A stretch of 64,000 nt of DNA, taken from Sphaerolaimus hirsutus. Taxonomy: Eukaryota > Nematoda > Chromadorea > Monhysterida > Sphaerolaimidae. Where the stretch lies: contig OZ038455.1 in NCBI GenBank assembly GCA_964036195.1, positions 9,317,855-9,381,854 of the forward strand, read 5' to 3'. The stretch's first letter is position 1; each line of letters starts with the position of its first letter. Below the pieces are notes generated by a model. That model did no database searches. It saw nothing but the letters and a program-made list of their open reading frames with translations, and had not been told where the DNA came from. Shown here in pieces: positions 1 through 10,237 of this stretch. A program made the position numbers and the translations under genes.

Positions 1-866
1 CTCTAAGGATTTGTAGATCACACTTGGTGATATATTTTCGATCGTTTGGTAGTCGCCGGAACCATTTTCGCTTGGGAGGAGTAGCGGCATGGCGTCGGCC
101 AGAATACGCGGCGTATTTCACAATAATTTACATCCTTTTTTCGAAAGGAAACGGTCGTGCAATTTATCCGGAAAATATACTGTTTTGTAAGTTCATTTCT
201 GACAGATATAATGAGATGTCTTCCATCTTCACTGCCAATTTCTATCGTTTTATGACCGCGTTTTATTATGACGTTGTACGAAACCATGTTTTACATATTA
301 TGACGTGTGCCGATGTAACCAAAAGTTACGGCGAACAATAAAAATGCTTCTATTGTAGAAACGCAATGGATCGCCGACAGTATGTGAACTTGGCATTTTT
401 CCAAAGCAATCTAATTTAGTATTTAGATACGATTACATATTGTACGAACGAGAGTAAAAGACAATGGATTACCGTCCGTGTCACTGATAATGTCGGCGGA
501 ATGTGATAAAACCACCGGATGTGGTCGCTGATGGCCGCCGACACACTGGCATGCCGCGCTGGTTCCCCATCGTCAACGGCGGTATATATACGGGTATAAA
601 TACCGGCTTTTGGACAGTTGCCAAGTTCACATAATGTCGGGATTCGAATGCAATTGTGTTCTGTACAAATGTTTATCACTTTTTACAATAATTCAAATTC
701 AAATTTGATGGGTAAGATTCATTCGAGAAGCAAAAAAAATTTTAACCGTCCAACATGTTGGCAGTACGTGTACTTATTCGCTCAGTCTAACTGACCATAA
801 CCCATATGTATAACGAACCAAAAATTATACAGTTTTTCATTATAATATTTCGTTTTTACTACGGGA
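1..866. other. Unassigned sequence left of the first MITE
   Basis: I see no convincing exon, repeat terminus or RNA gene here. The short open frames have no recognisable domain, and none is flanked by splice signals that would link it to the TMEM138 gene to the right. Confidence 0.4.
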
Positions 867-868
867 TA

Positions 869-1287
869 CCATATTGTTTCTAATAGAAGGGCGCCCTTCT
901 ATTTATTATTTTATCAACTTTTTCACCTGCCCTTCTATTGGAGATGCTCTTCTTTTGGAGACTGACCTTCTATTTTTTCGTCAACTTTTCAGCCAATCTT
1001 TTTCAAGTTGTGCTAAGGTTTTTAAAAGTGTGACGTCACAGACAGTTCATAGAATGAAGATACATAGAGTTCATTCATCATTTGATGTTACAATAGGACA
1101 AAATAAATGTACCAAAGCCACTGAATCACATCATCCGCTGATATTTTATATTTTTATGGATTTGGCACAATTCCAGCGCTTTCTGTACGTTATATTGGAG
1201 ACTGCACTTCTATTATTCATGGTTGAAATTACGTGAAAACAGTGTACCTTCTATTGGAGACCGGCCCTTCTATTCGAAGAAATACTG
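869..1287. mobile_element. TA-flanked MITE with CCTTCTATT motifs
   Basis: The sequence starts CCATATTGTTTCTAATAGAA and ends with the imperfect inverse, TTCGAAGAAATACTG. It is bordered by TA on both sides (867-868 and 1288-1289). CCTTCTATTGGAGAC-type motifs recur inside. Related pieces lie at 17586-17820 and 48768-48890 in the receptor genes. The termini resemble the CCGTATT MITEs elsewhere in the window, which suggests a Tc1/mariner-type mobiliser. That class assignment is inferred from the TA target only. Confidence 0.6.
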
Positions 1288-1315
1288 TAATTAATTACGA
1301 AATTTATCACAAGAT

Positions 1316-1321
1316 TTTATT
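1316..1321 (-). terminator. Poly(A) signal of TMEM138
   Basis: AATAAA on the minus strand lies about 57 bases beyond the TMEM138 stop codon, the expected distance for a short 3' UTR. Confidence 0.6.
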
Positions 1322-1377
1322 CATTAAATTATGGTAGATTCTGCGCATACTTTGCGGTCCGCCAAGTATACACAGTT

Positions 1378-3214
1378 TCACTTCCTTTGTTCCAGCTGTC
1401 TTCTAAGCCAGGGGGAATCCTGATAATACCTCGGATCACCGAGCATAAGTGACATCCTTTTGTAGCAATAGTAGTAAACCGGTGCCATGCATCTCTGAGC
1501 GGCCAGTAAAACAATCAGCTCCACAGTCCACAGGTACTCATTCTCACGACCCCAGTGCAATTTCTGTGTGGTATTCAGTTGTGGATGTGGTAAATGTCAG
1601 GTGGTAAATACAGGCTTGTCGAGATAGGAATTGGGAGCGGGACCCGGCAGGGGTCTCGAATGGGGTGTAATCCCCGGGGTGCACTGATACGCACATCTGC
1701 CCGTTACGCACATTTGCCCGTTTTTTTCACTTGACACTTTTCCAAGTGATTTTCAGATATGAGTGAAGTGAAAAAAGTTCACTAATGTCATTGCGCAGCG
1801 TTTTTCACTTCACTCATATCTGAAAATCACTTGAAAAAGTGTCAAGTGAAAAAAACAGGCAAATGTGCGTAACGGGCAGATGTGCGTATCAGGCCTGCCC
1901 CGTAATCCCCACCCCTGTGACAAAATTTTTCCATTTGTAGTAGAAATGTTTCAATTTTTTTCTGTTTCCGTGCAAGTTTAATATCTGTTTTCCGGCAAGT
2001 GCAAAAAATTTGCCATTCCGTTTTCCATACAAATTTTATTGGTGCCCTAATCATGTCCCAAATTCAATTAGCACACCCACGCAGACACTTGAAAATCATT
2101 CATAGCTTAGAAAAATTAATACAACATGAAGACGCCCCCACAGGTAAAAAATTTCCCATCGAAGAAAAAGATACACTCACTCACCAAACTTATTACATGA
2201 TACACTATAGACAGGGTCAAATACAGCAATGTGACGAAAACTGTGGATTGAAAACGTCTGACCAGAACTGCTATAAGCCCGGCTTGAAATATGTAGGTTG
2301 CAGAGAAGCTGAGAAACATGATTATCAATCCCATGATTATTGTGCCATCTTGAATTCTGCGCATGTGATATGGATTTTATGGATTGTCACACGGTAGGAG
2401 AGGGGCGGAACCCTGCAAAGGGTATGGCCCTAGATCTCATTTGTCAAATTGAATTGAATTGAATAATGTTTTCGAGGGTGATTGGCTAAGAGAAGATGTT
2501 GATCATATTTTCTAGAAAAAAAATCACTGCAGTTAACTAGGTACCTAGATACAACTGGTATCTTAAGTAAAGAATGTGTAGGTACAGCAGCTAGGTATCT
2601 TTTTACCTATGTATCTGGCTTAAAAGGTCATGTAAAATGCCATGTAGAATGGCAAACTTCATACATGACTTTTTACACTTTGCGTCACATTTGACATTTT
2701 ACAATGCATATTGACGTGAACAATATGCACGAGCAAACGCACATGTAGACCATAAGTAGCACGGTTCTGTTGCGGTACAGCAGCGGCGCGGCCACATTGA
2801 CAGCCAGGGGGCAGTCCCAGACCCTGTAAAATGTCCAATGTACTGCAAAGTGTCAAAAGTCATGGAAAATGCCCTGCAAAATGGCAACCGAGTTGTCATT
2901 TTCCGTGGTATTTTCCATGACTTTTGACACTTTGCATGATATTTAACACTTTACAGGGCATTTTACAGGGTCTGGGGCTGGCACCAGATCGAAAGTGACC
3001 ACCAGCACTTGCAAGATGAGAACGGAACGCCTTAATGTGAAGTGCTCGAAATTATTTGTTTGCCTCGCTTTGGGTTGATTTTGAGGATTTTTTTTTGTGA
3101 AATGGAAATATTTTGCGATGGAAGGTGGAATGGAAGAATTTGGAGATGTAAGGATCTAAATATCTACCTGTCTCCAGTAGATGAGGCTGCAACTGCGGCG
3201 GGCGGCTGCATCAT
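1378..3214 (-). CDS. TMEM138: Transmembrane protein 138 (ciliary four-pass membrane protein), five coding segments
   Basis: Minus-strand coding segments: 3168-3214 (start, with two adjacent ATGs), 2985-3030, 2743-2804, 2185-2356 and 1378-1563 (stop). Phases agree and the model gives about 170 residues, against about 162 in vertebrate TMEM138. Recognisable features are a first hydrophobic stretch ending FDL|AVN, a second segment with VYIIQDG and IFQAGL, and a C-terminal block with YYYCYKR, LGDPRYYQDS and WLRRQLEQ, all characteristic of TMEM138. Known role of the family: ciliary and transition-zone-associated vesicle protein, mutated in Joubert syndrome. Oddity: the first membrane segment is interrupted at 2808-2984 by a foldback MITE flanked by CAG (see findings). 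All other junctions are GT-AG. The first exon and the AAG acceptor at 3031-3033 are the least certain parts. Identity of the protein is firm; whether this copy is functional is open. Confidence 0.92.
1675..1901. mobile_element. Foldback hAT-type MITE, GTAATCCC target duplication
   Basis: A 227-bp near-palindrome starts CGGGGTGCACTGATACGC and ends CAGGCCTGCCCC. It is flanked by perfect 8-bp duplications GTAATCCC (1667-1674 and 1902-1909). An 8-bp TSD fits hAT transposition. It lies in the last intron of TMEM138. A sister copy is at 4530-4757. Confidence 0.8.
2390..2470 (+). repeat. Possible LINE 3' tail with ATTGA tandem end
   Basis: A short GC-rich stretch (GGGGCGGAACCCTGCAAAGG) runs into tandem AATTG units. 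Such microsatellite tails are common at 3' ends of truncated LINEs, but no reverse transcriptase is present, so this is weak. Confidence 0.2.
2808..2984. mobile_element. CWG-target foldback MITE inside TMEM138 coding sequence
   Basis: A 177-bp hairpin element with termini GGGGCAGTCCCAGACCCTG and its inverse ending CTGGGGCTGGCAC. It is bordered by CAG at 2805-2807 and 2985-2987. The same termini occur at 13417-13627, 15310-15496, 44795-45028, 47669-47855 and 53299-53556. A CWG target duplication is described for one PIF/Harbinger group in zebrafish, so Harbinger-like is the working class. No transposase is present to confirm it. Confidence 0.75.
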
Positions 3215-3731
3215 TGGGAAATACTGGTAATTAAATCTTAGCTAGCTGGCTCGCTAAGCTGGTAGCTGCTTCTGCATTCGGATTTCAGTTCAAGTTCGCT
3301 GCATTCTAAATAATTTCACTGTTTCTGGACGATTTTGAGGTTGTATTTAACTTGTGATAGCTTAGACGCATGCGTGTTGATTGCCTGGGCGTCAATATGT
3401 CTTATTTTTTTGCAATTGTACATAATTGTGGGTGCCTAAAAGCTTAAAACATTTGGAGTGATGAAAACGACTTCACACTCTTTCGTTGTATTTCTCTCAC
3501 ACTTTTTCCTACAGGTTGTTTAAATCGCCTCACGAATTGGTACGAATCCAGCGTTGCCATGACAACCCACTATGCATGCGTTATTTCATAAATATTGCCT
3601 TGGCAGACAGGACTGTCATGATCAGAAAGCATGACTGAGTGCATGATAATGTTCCCAATATGCATCTTTACTGAGCAGTCCAACATTTTTTGTTTTGAGG
3701 TCTGATTCTTTTGAGATTGCATTTATATTTA
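3215..3731. other. Upstream region of TMEM138, nothing recognised
   Basis: This probably holds the TMEM138 promoter. No TATA box or conserved element can be defended by eye, and no plus-strand gene was recognised. Confidence 0.35.
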
Positions 3732-4098
3732 CCGTATTTCCTCGAAATACCCCCCCCCCCAGATTGAGTGTAGAGAGAACGTACATGACAAATACTGCGG
3801 TTTGTGTTCTGCGTAGTGCAGAACACACGTTAAAACAATGTCGGAATCACGATAGAACAGTGTACATACCATCTACGTACTAATATTAGTCTACATAACC
3901 TTATAAATGGCGGTTTTTGTTGTATTTTTTGACGTCTGCGTACGTTTCAGACGACTTTTTCGTACTGGGATTTCAAAAATTTTCTTGTGAAATAATACCC
4001 CCCCCCCCCTCGAAATACCCCCCCCTCGTTTAACCCCCCCCCCTCTCGGGACCACTATGAAACAATCACCCCCCGGGGGGTATTTCGAGGAAATACGG
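3732..4098. mobile_element. CCGTATT/poly-C MITE flanked by TA
   Basis: The ends are CCGTATTTCCTCGAAATACC and GGTATTTCGAGGAAATACGG, with TA at 3730-3731 and 4099-4100. The interior carries blocks of C8-C10 separated by TCGAAATA. It belongs to the same family as the copies at 4205, 8298, 12109, 42581, 49253, 49426, 50331, 53762 and 54333. Confidence 0.8.
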
Positions 4099-4204
4099 TA
4101 CTAGTCTTCAGCAAGTGTTGTCTCATTAATTTCAGCACCATTCAACATTTACACAGTTATTTTCTCAGTGATTTCTGTTCGAAATGTTCTTAAAGCTTGA
4201 AATA

Positions 4205-4304
4205 CCGTATTACCTCGAAATACCCCCATGGGGGTTTATTATTTCGCCAGCAAAATTTGAGGGGGGGGGGTTAATTCGAGGGGGGATAATTCGAGGTAAT
4301 ACGG
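4205..4304. mobile_element. Short (100 bp) CCGTATT/poly-C MITE
   Basis: The termini CCGTATTACCTCGAAATACC and TAATTCGAGGTAATACGG are flanked by TA. This is a minimal version consisting almost only of the two terminal repeats. Confidence 0.75.
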
Positions 4305-4529
4305 TATTTACTTTCTCATATATATTATATTTCAACTAGGTAGTAAAATAATAATGTTTGTCACTGTCACTTAGAATACTAATCACCACTCAACGCAGTG
4401 CTTTTTTAAGTCAATTGCTATCCACAGCAGCCCATCTCCCTCTTGTATATGTCCTTGTTGTTGTTGTCGTTGTCGTTGTCGTTGTTGGTTGGGGTCGCTG
4501 AGAAAATGATCAAAAATCGATACAGTTAT

Positions 4530-4757
4530 GGGGGTGCACTGATACGCACATCTTGCCCGATACGCACATTTGCCCGTTTTTTTCACTTGACACTTTTTCA
4601 AGTGATTTTCAGATATGAGTAAAGTGAAAAAAGTTCACGTATGTCATTGCACAACTTTTTTCACTTTACTCATATCTGAAAATCACTTGAAAAAGTGTCA
4701 AGTGAAAAAAACGGGCAAATATGCGGATCGGGCAGATGTGCGTATCAGGCCTGCCCC
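4530..4757. mobile_element. Foldback hAT-type MITE, ACAGTTAT target duplication
   Basis: A 228-bp near-palindrome starting GGGGGTGCACTGATACGC, homologous to 1675-1901. It is flanked by perfect ACAGTTAT repeats (4522-4529 and 4758-4765). Confidence 0.8.
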
Positions 4758-4765
4758 ACAGTTAT

Positions 4766-5243
4766 TAAGCAGCGTTCACATGGTGTTTCTGTGATCACAA
4801 CATGTTATTCATCAAATTATGGTAACGGTCTGTGCAAACTGCAAAGGATGCAGACAGCTTGGTATACGTTTAGCCAAGCTCAGTAAAAACTTTACTTTAC
4901 ATTTTCTTTATTCAGGCAATGAGTAAAATAAAAATACTTTACATCTACCTACCTATACTTTGAAAAACGTTAGTATGTACTTTTAACAATTCAAGTTGGA
5001 ATAGCCCATATACCTGTCCTCTAGCCAAATCTCCGATGTTCTTGTCATCCTTTCCAGTTCCCATTTTAAATACTGGTGCATCTAGAAAATGAATTACCAT
5101 AAATCTTCATATTGACAATCCCACATTTAATACTTCAGATTTGACTGGGCGAAAAAGGCCCCCTTTTGAATAAGTCCCATCTATTTATGGAATGGGATGC
5201 ATGAAATTAATGAACCAAGTGCAGAAACACAATTCGAAACTCA
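4766..5243. other. Unassigned spacer
   Basis: AT-rich sequence without recognisable exons or element termini. Confidence 0.35.
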
Positions 5244-5251
5244 GTATTCAC

Positions 5252-6122
5252 CAGAGTTGTACAAATACTGGTATTTTTGGAAAACGTAAACGTAAACGTA
5301 AATACCTTTTCTCAATTTTAAGTAATGATACTAAAAGCGTAAAATACTTTGAAAGTACCCGGGTAAACGTTAAAAAAAATGTAAACATAAAAATATTTTG
5401 AAGCACTCCCATCATCAGAGCGTGTGAAAAAAACCTCACCTATTTTTACAGTTTGATGAACATGATGAATAATGTGAAGTATTTATTCATTGTCAAGTAC
5501 ACGGTGAGTGGCATCTAATACACCCCGCGCATAAGGTTTCTGCACGGGCAACTTTTGTGTGTTTATAATTGCGATTTGTGATGACAATGTGCTAGGGGGG
5601 CCTGATTTTTGTATCAAAATATAGCCAGAACATTTCATTACAAAGTATGAAATTCCAGCCCCCAACCTTATCGTACCATCCTAGCGTTATTGTAGAAGTG
5701 AACTTTTGTTCCTGGCGCATGAACTTTTGTCTACGCCAATTTCATTTTGGGGACTCTACACGGAATGGGGCGTAGGATAAAGCTAGGGTGCATTTTATAG
5801 GTTGGTAGATAAATGTTTTGTCTATCTCTTTCCACCAATATCAGCACCCTAGCGCGTTGTCATAATGAATCTCAATACATAAACACACCAAAAGTCGCCG
5901 CGCACGAACTTTATGCATAGGGTTTTGAAAATATTTCAAATAAATAGCAGTTTTTTATATTTTCCACATGATTTTTACGTTTTCCCTAGTACCCGGGTAT
6001 TTTTGTCAGGAAAACGTAACAAAACGTAATGGTATTTTTGGAAAACGTAAACGTAAACGTAAGTATAAATACCCGAATAACCGGGTATTTCCGGTAAACG
6101 TAAATACGTTTTTCCAACTCTG
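5252..6122. mobile_element. Non-autonomous hAT element (CAGAGTTG family), 871 bp
   Basis: It starts CAGAGTTGTACAAATACTGG and ends TTTTTCCAACTCTG. Perfect 8-bp duplications GTATTCAC lie at 5244-5251 and 6123-6130. Subterminal tandem AAACGT units occur at both ends, a common hAT arrangement. The family is tied to hAT because the copy at 60384-61649 retains a transposase dimerisation domain. No coding capacity was seen in this copy. Confidence 0.88.
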
Positions 6123-6747
6123 GTATTCACTTCGATTTGTCTTTGCAGCAAACAATGATGTCAAATATGTCTGCGACAACAGCTTCGATCAACTATGAAA
6201 ACGATTTCATAAACATCAATATGTCAATAAAACGAAACACAAATGTAAATATCAGTTGACACGGAGTATGAATGATTTTTTGCAACTCGTAAAACTTACT
6301 TTTATCACAATCTGCCCCTTTACTATTGATCACAATTAGTATACAAATGATGGACGCAATGGCACATCGTAGTAGTTTCATTCTGTGTTTTTGTATAGGT
6401 ACGGTAGATGCTTTTTACCTTTGTTAGTTATGAATTGTATGTATAGTGCCAAAAGTGTTACCAAAGTGCTAGCTCAATCAGTGAATGGCATCTACTGTAA
6501 ACTTTTATGCGTTTAGAACGTAAGGGTCAAGGAGCCATCACCGATGCAGATTAAAAGTTAGCTATTTTCAATTTTCACATGACTTCCGTGAATCTCATGA
6601 ATTTTAATTTTTTGAATTACTTAGAATTTGAATGTTTTGAATTTTTAGAATGTTTCATTTACATGTGTAATGGAAATACTAGGTAGAACACATTGATACG
6701 TATCCGATTCCCAAGTTTCCATCCCATTCCAGTATAATGAAATACCG

Positions 6748-7636
6748 TATATTTTCGAATAAAACCCCTGGGGCCAGATTTAATTCTCCCTACAGATTTG
6801 TAGGGTAGGGCGTTCGCCCGATAGATTTTTTAAAGTTCAGCCGCATTGCCGCACATGCACCGAGAGCAAGGCGGTTTGTAAAATATACGAAACCATCCCT
6901 TAAGGTCGCTGATATTGCAATATGACGTATATCGCTTCGATTTTGGCCCGGAAATTACTATTTCGTCATTTCTTGGCCGTCTGCCAATTCGCTTTCTTTT
7001 ATTTTGTCGGGCGGGTTACTCGCATAAATCGAGCTTTTGTACGCTCGTGCATGCATTTCTTTCTTGTCGCTGCCCTCATGGTTTCGGTTGCAGACAGTGA
7101 AGACTAAAAGAGTGACCACCTGACTACACAAAAGCGCGACTTATGCGAGTAACCCGCCCGACAAAATAAAAAAAAAACGAATAGGCCGACGGCCAAGAAA
7201 TGACGAAATCATGATTTCCGTGCCAAAATCGAAGCGATATACGTCATATTGCAATATCGGCGACCTTAAGGGATGGTTTCGGATATTTTACAAACCGCCT
7301 TGTTCTCGGTGCATGTGCGTCGATGTGGCTGAACTTTAAAACGTTGCAGTTGCACGTTTTTCATTGTATGAATACATTTCAGAAACTCATGTAGTCCAAG
7401 TCCAGGTATTTGACAGTTCAACAACAACAAAAACAAGGTATCCATGCTCAAATTCATGTTCATTGGCATCTGAATCATTCAAATACATATTTTGGATACA
7501 CATATAAAATAATTACACAGAGAGGAGATATTCAGCAGGGGGGTGTTATTCAAAGTGGTTGGGGGTTATTTTTTCCTCACCAGACCCAGAGGGGGTAATA
7601 TTCAAGGGAGAGGTCTTATTCAAGGATATACAGTGT
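6748..7636. mobile_element. Divergent TA-type composite foldback element
   Basis: The start CCGTATATTTTCGAATAAAA follows TA. The end near 7633 (TTATTCAAGGATATACAGTG) is its approximate inverse. Within it, about 6830-7340 is a long inverted repeat centred near 7090. The copy-2 counterpart is about 27591-28890 and has about 430 extra bases. A truncated relative of its right half lies at 58310-58690. The exact right end is uncertain. Confidence 0.55.
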
Positions 7637-8015
7637 ATGAAATAAAACATGTTCATCTATTACACAGTCCCAGTTGAATGTCTTCCCTTCAAAAAGTGAA
7701 TAATGGTGTGTATTTTGTAGAAACGTAAAACGCGGGAAACATAAATGTGAATGCTGACAAATGAATTACCTATATTTAGGCTAAAGTGAAACCATCTCAT
7801 TAAAACTCTGCCAAATCCATCACATGCTCCAGTTGTTTTGCACGCCATTATGCCAATTTCAATCAGCGCTGTTTATAATAAATATTCACTGCGAGATTGA
7901 TTGAAAAGTGCAAATACCACGCAATCTCATTCTCATCCGTGACTACTCGTGCATCTGGATGGTTCTAGTCAAAATTATTGACGCTTAGAGTCAAAATACA
8001 CAATATTGCATCCAG

Positions 8016-8221
8016 GGGGCAGTCCTGTAAAATGTAAAATGTAAAATCCTTGTAAAAGATCAAATGTCATGCAAAGTGTCAAAAGTCATGTACAGTGCGT
8101 GCCATGTAAAATGTCAAACGTATCTTGCCATTTTGCAGAGCACTTTACATGAACGACATTTGATATTATAAAAGGGAATTTTACATTTTACATAGTCTTT
8201 TAAAAGGTCTTGGACTGGAAT
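8016..8221. mobile_element. Degraded CWG-target foldback MITE
   Basis: The left end is CAG|GGGGCAGTCCTGTAAAATG. The right end is decayed (AGGTCTTGGACTGGAATT). The interior shares the GTAAAATGTC and AAAGTGTCAAAAGTC words of the family. Its duplicate is at about 29271-29475. Confidence 0.55.
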
Positions 8222-8297
8222 TAAAGGTCTTGGCTTATATCGGGGCAAATTAAACTGCCAAGTGTACCTAAATATCAATTTATCATAATGGTAGCTA

Positions 8298-8718
8298 CCG
8301 TATTACCTCGAATTATCCCCCCTTGAATTAACCCCCCCTCGAAATCCCCCCCCTAAATTTCGGCTGAGGAAAAAATAACCCCCCCCCCTCGAAATACCCC
8401 CCCCCTAAAATTGAGTGTAACGTGAACGTACATGACAAATACCGCAGTTTGTGATCTGTACTATGCAGAACACACGTTAAAACTGATGATTAAGTGACGT
8501 TAGGGAAGGGTTTTTGTGTATATACAGTAATATATGCCTAAAAACACATATAAATCTATGTGAATGTTCGATTTTTCTACGTCTGCGTATGGGGAATTTC
8601 CGAAAATTTCTGGCGAAATAATAGACCCCCCCTCGAATAAACCCCCCCTCGAATTATCCCCCCTCAAATTTTGCTGGCGAAATTATAAACCCCCTGGGGG
8701 TATTTCGAGGTAATACGG
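8298..8718. mobile_element. CCGTATT/poly-C MITE with empty site in copy 2
   Basis: A 421-bp element flanked by TA (8296-8297 and 8719-8720). The homologous position near 29555 in the second block reads GTAGCTAGGTATT with a single TA. This shows directly that the element is mobile DNA and that its target duplication is TA. Confidence 0.9.
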
Positions 8719-8720
8719 TA

Positions 8721-9484
8721 GGTATTTAAAATGTATCTACAGGAAATGCAAGTATTTAACTAATGCACACAGGAAATTTCGATCACGTGTCCGAACGTTT
8801 TAGTTCAGCGAATGCGGAAATGGTATTTTGCTTGTCTTTTTTGCAAAAAGAACATGCCAATTGCGGAGACTCTTTTATGCATTTTGCATGTATTTATGGT
8901 AGATTTTGGATCCATGAATAGGTCTATGTTCCCTTCAAATTTCAATCGCATGTAAAAGTTCCGCCTCCAGAAAATCTTCTAACGCGGAAACAGATTTCCC
9001 CATCTACAGTGTGCCAACGGCTTCTTCAATTCTAGACCTGGACTGAATATCAAAAAATCGTGATCAAAAGGAGATTTACTATCAAGATTTCGCCAATAAA
9101 ATATCTAGGTTCAAGAGTAGTTTTTGGAGCATGAATTTATGATTCAATATAAGATTTTTAATTATTTTTAGATATGATCAAGCTAAGCGCTAGAGAAAGT
9201 AAAGACTCTTTACTGGACAGTGGACACGATTAGTCACAGATTTTTTAGCTAATAGAAAGCTCAAAATTTCAATGTTCTCCAGCAGCATTTTGAGCGAAAC
9301 TTTTGTCCAGCAGTGCAAAAGCATCATGCGCTAACCACAAACTCATCATTACTAATGGAATTTCAGCATTGTCAACAGACTTCGACGCGACCTATTTGAA
9401 GCGCGCGTCACTCACTCTCGTCGGCTCTTTCTCGCAAGTAATGGAATGGAATAGCACCAGAAAATCGCGAGTGTGATAGAAATA
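8721..9484. other. Unassigned upstream region of receptor gene A
   Basis: Conserved in the second block (about 29558-30325), but I recognise no coding sequence or repeat terminus. Confidence 0.35.
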
Positions 9485-9502
9485 TGGCGAGTAAAAAATG
9501 GT

Positions 9503-9695
9503 ATATACTCCAGCGACATTACACCTTACAATGAAATCTACCATATTCTATCTGAATAAAAGAACAAACATAACATTTTTTCATCATTTTTATCAAAGAT
9601 TTGATAAATATGATGAAAAAAATGTTATGTTAGTACTTTTATTCAGATGGAATATGGTAGATTTCATTGTAAAGTGTAATGTCGCTGGAGTATAC
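9503..9695. mobile_element. TACTCCAGCGACATTAC palindromic MITE
   Basis: Near-perfect palindrome with ends TACTCCAGCGACATTACACC and its inverse, bordered by TA. An internally deleted copy is at about 30335-30453. Right halves occur at about 11560-11612 and, split by the LTR element, at 33165-33194 plus 42068-42083. Confidence 0.65.
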
Positions 9696-10237
9696 CGTAC
9701 CGGACATTCACAACGCTAAAATGCCAGTCAGCGAAGGTACGGTGACAAAAGTCGATTAACACGGCAAAATTGTAATCGATATTGTTATAACGTTGAGCCA
9801 TCTTTGAAAGTCTTTTTGAAGATGAAGGCACTCTTCCAACGTAATTTCTACCTGCGGTACTATTGGAGGTGCCGTTCTATTGGAGATATGCCGTTCTGTC
9901 AGAAGAAATACGATATGATACGGCACCAGTTTGGCACAATACGGTAAGTCACAGCGAAACTTTGTTCATGGTTATTGAAACACCGGTTTTGGTTGTTAAC
10001 AAATTATTCAGGGGGTGTGCTTTCATGTTCTTTTGTTCAGTGCTTTTTTAATCATTGATATTGACTGCATCGCATGAGCTACACAGAAGACTACAGTTTT
10101 CCGACTTTGTGAAAAATTCTGACAGACCCCTTTTAATTATCTATCTATCTATCCATAAATACACCAACGTTTATCAATCACGTCGATCAATGTGCCGGTA
10201 ATATCAAAGGCTACCCGAATTAAAATTCACTATCACA

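Noticed and set aside
1620..1680. tRNA-like motif (GGGTCTCGAATGG) near 1650
   Set aside because: No cloverleaf or acceptor stem can be formed. It is simply the hAT MITE target region.
2808..2984. Ordinary GT-AG intron in TMEM138 using acceptors inside the MITE
   Set aside because: Joining the likely donors (CTG|GTGCCA or CCCT|GTAAAA) to TTTTACAG or TTTGCAG shifts the frame away from the conserved AVN-containing segment. One weak donor (GTGTTA) would keep the frame but insert about 18 foreign residues into a membrane helix.
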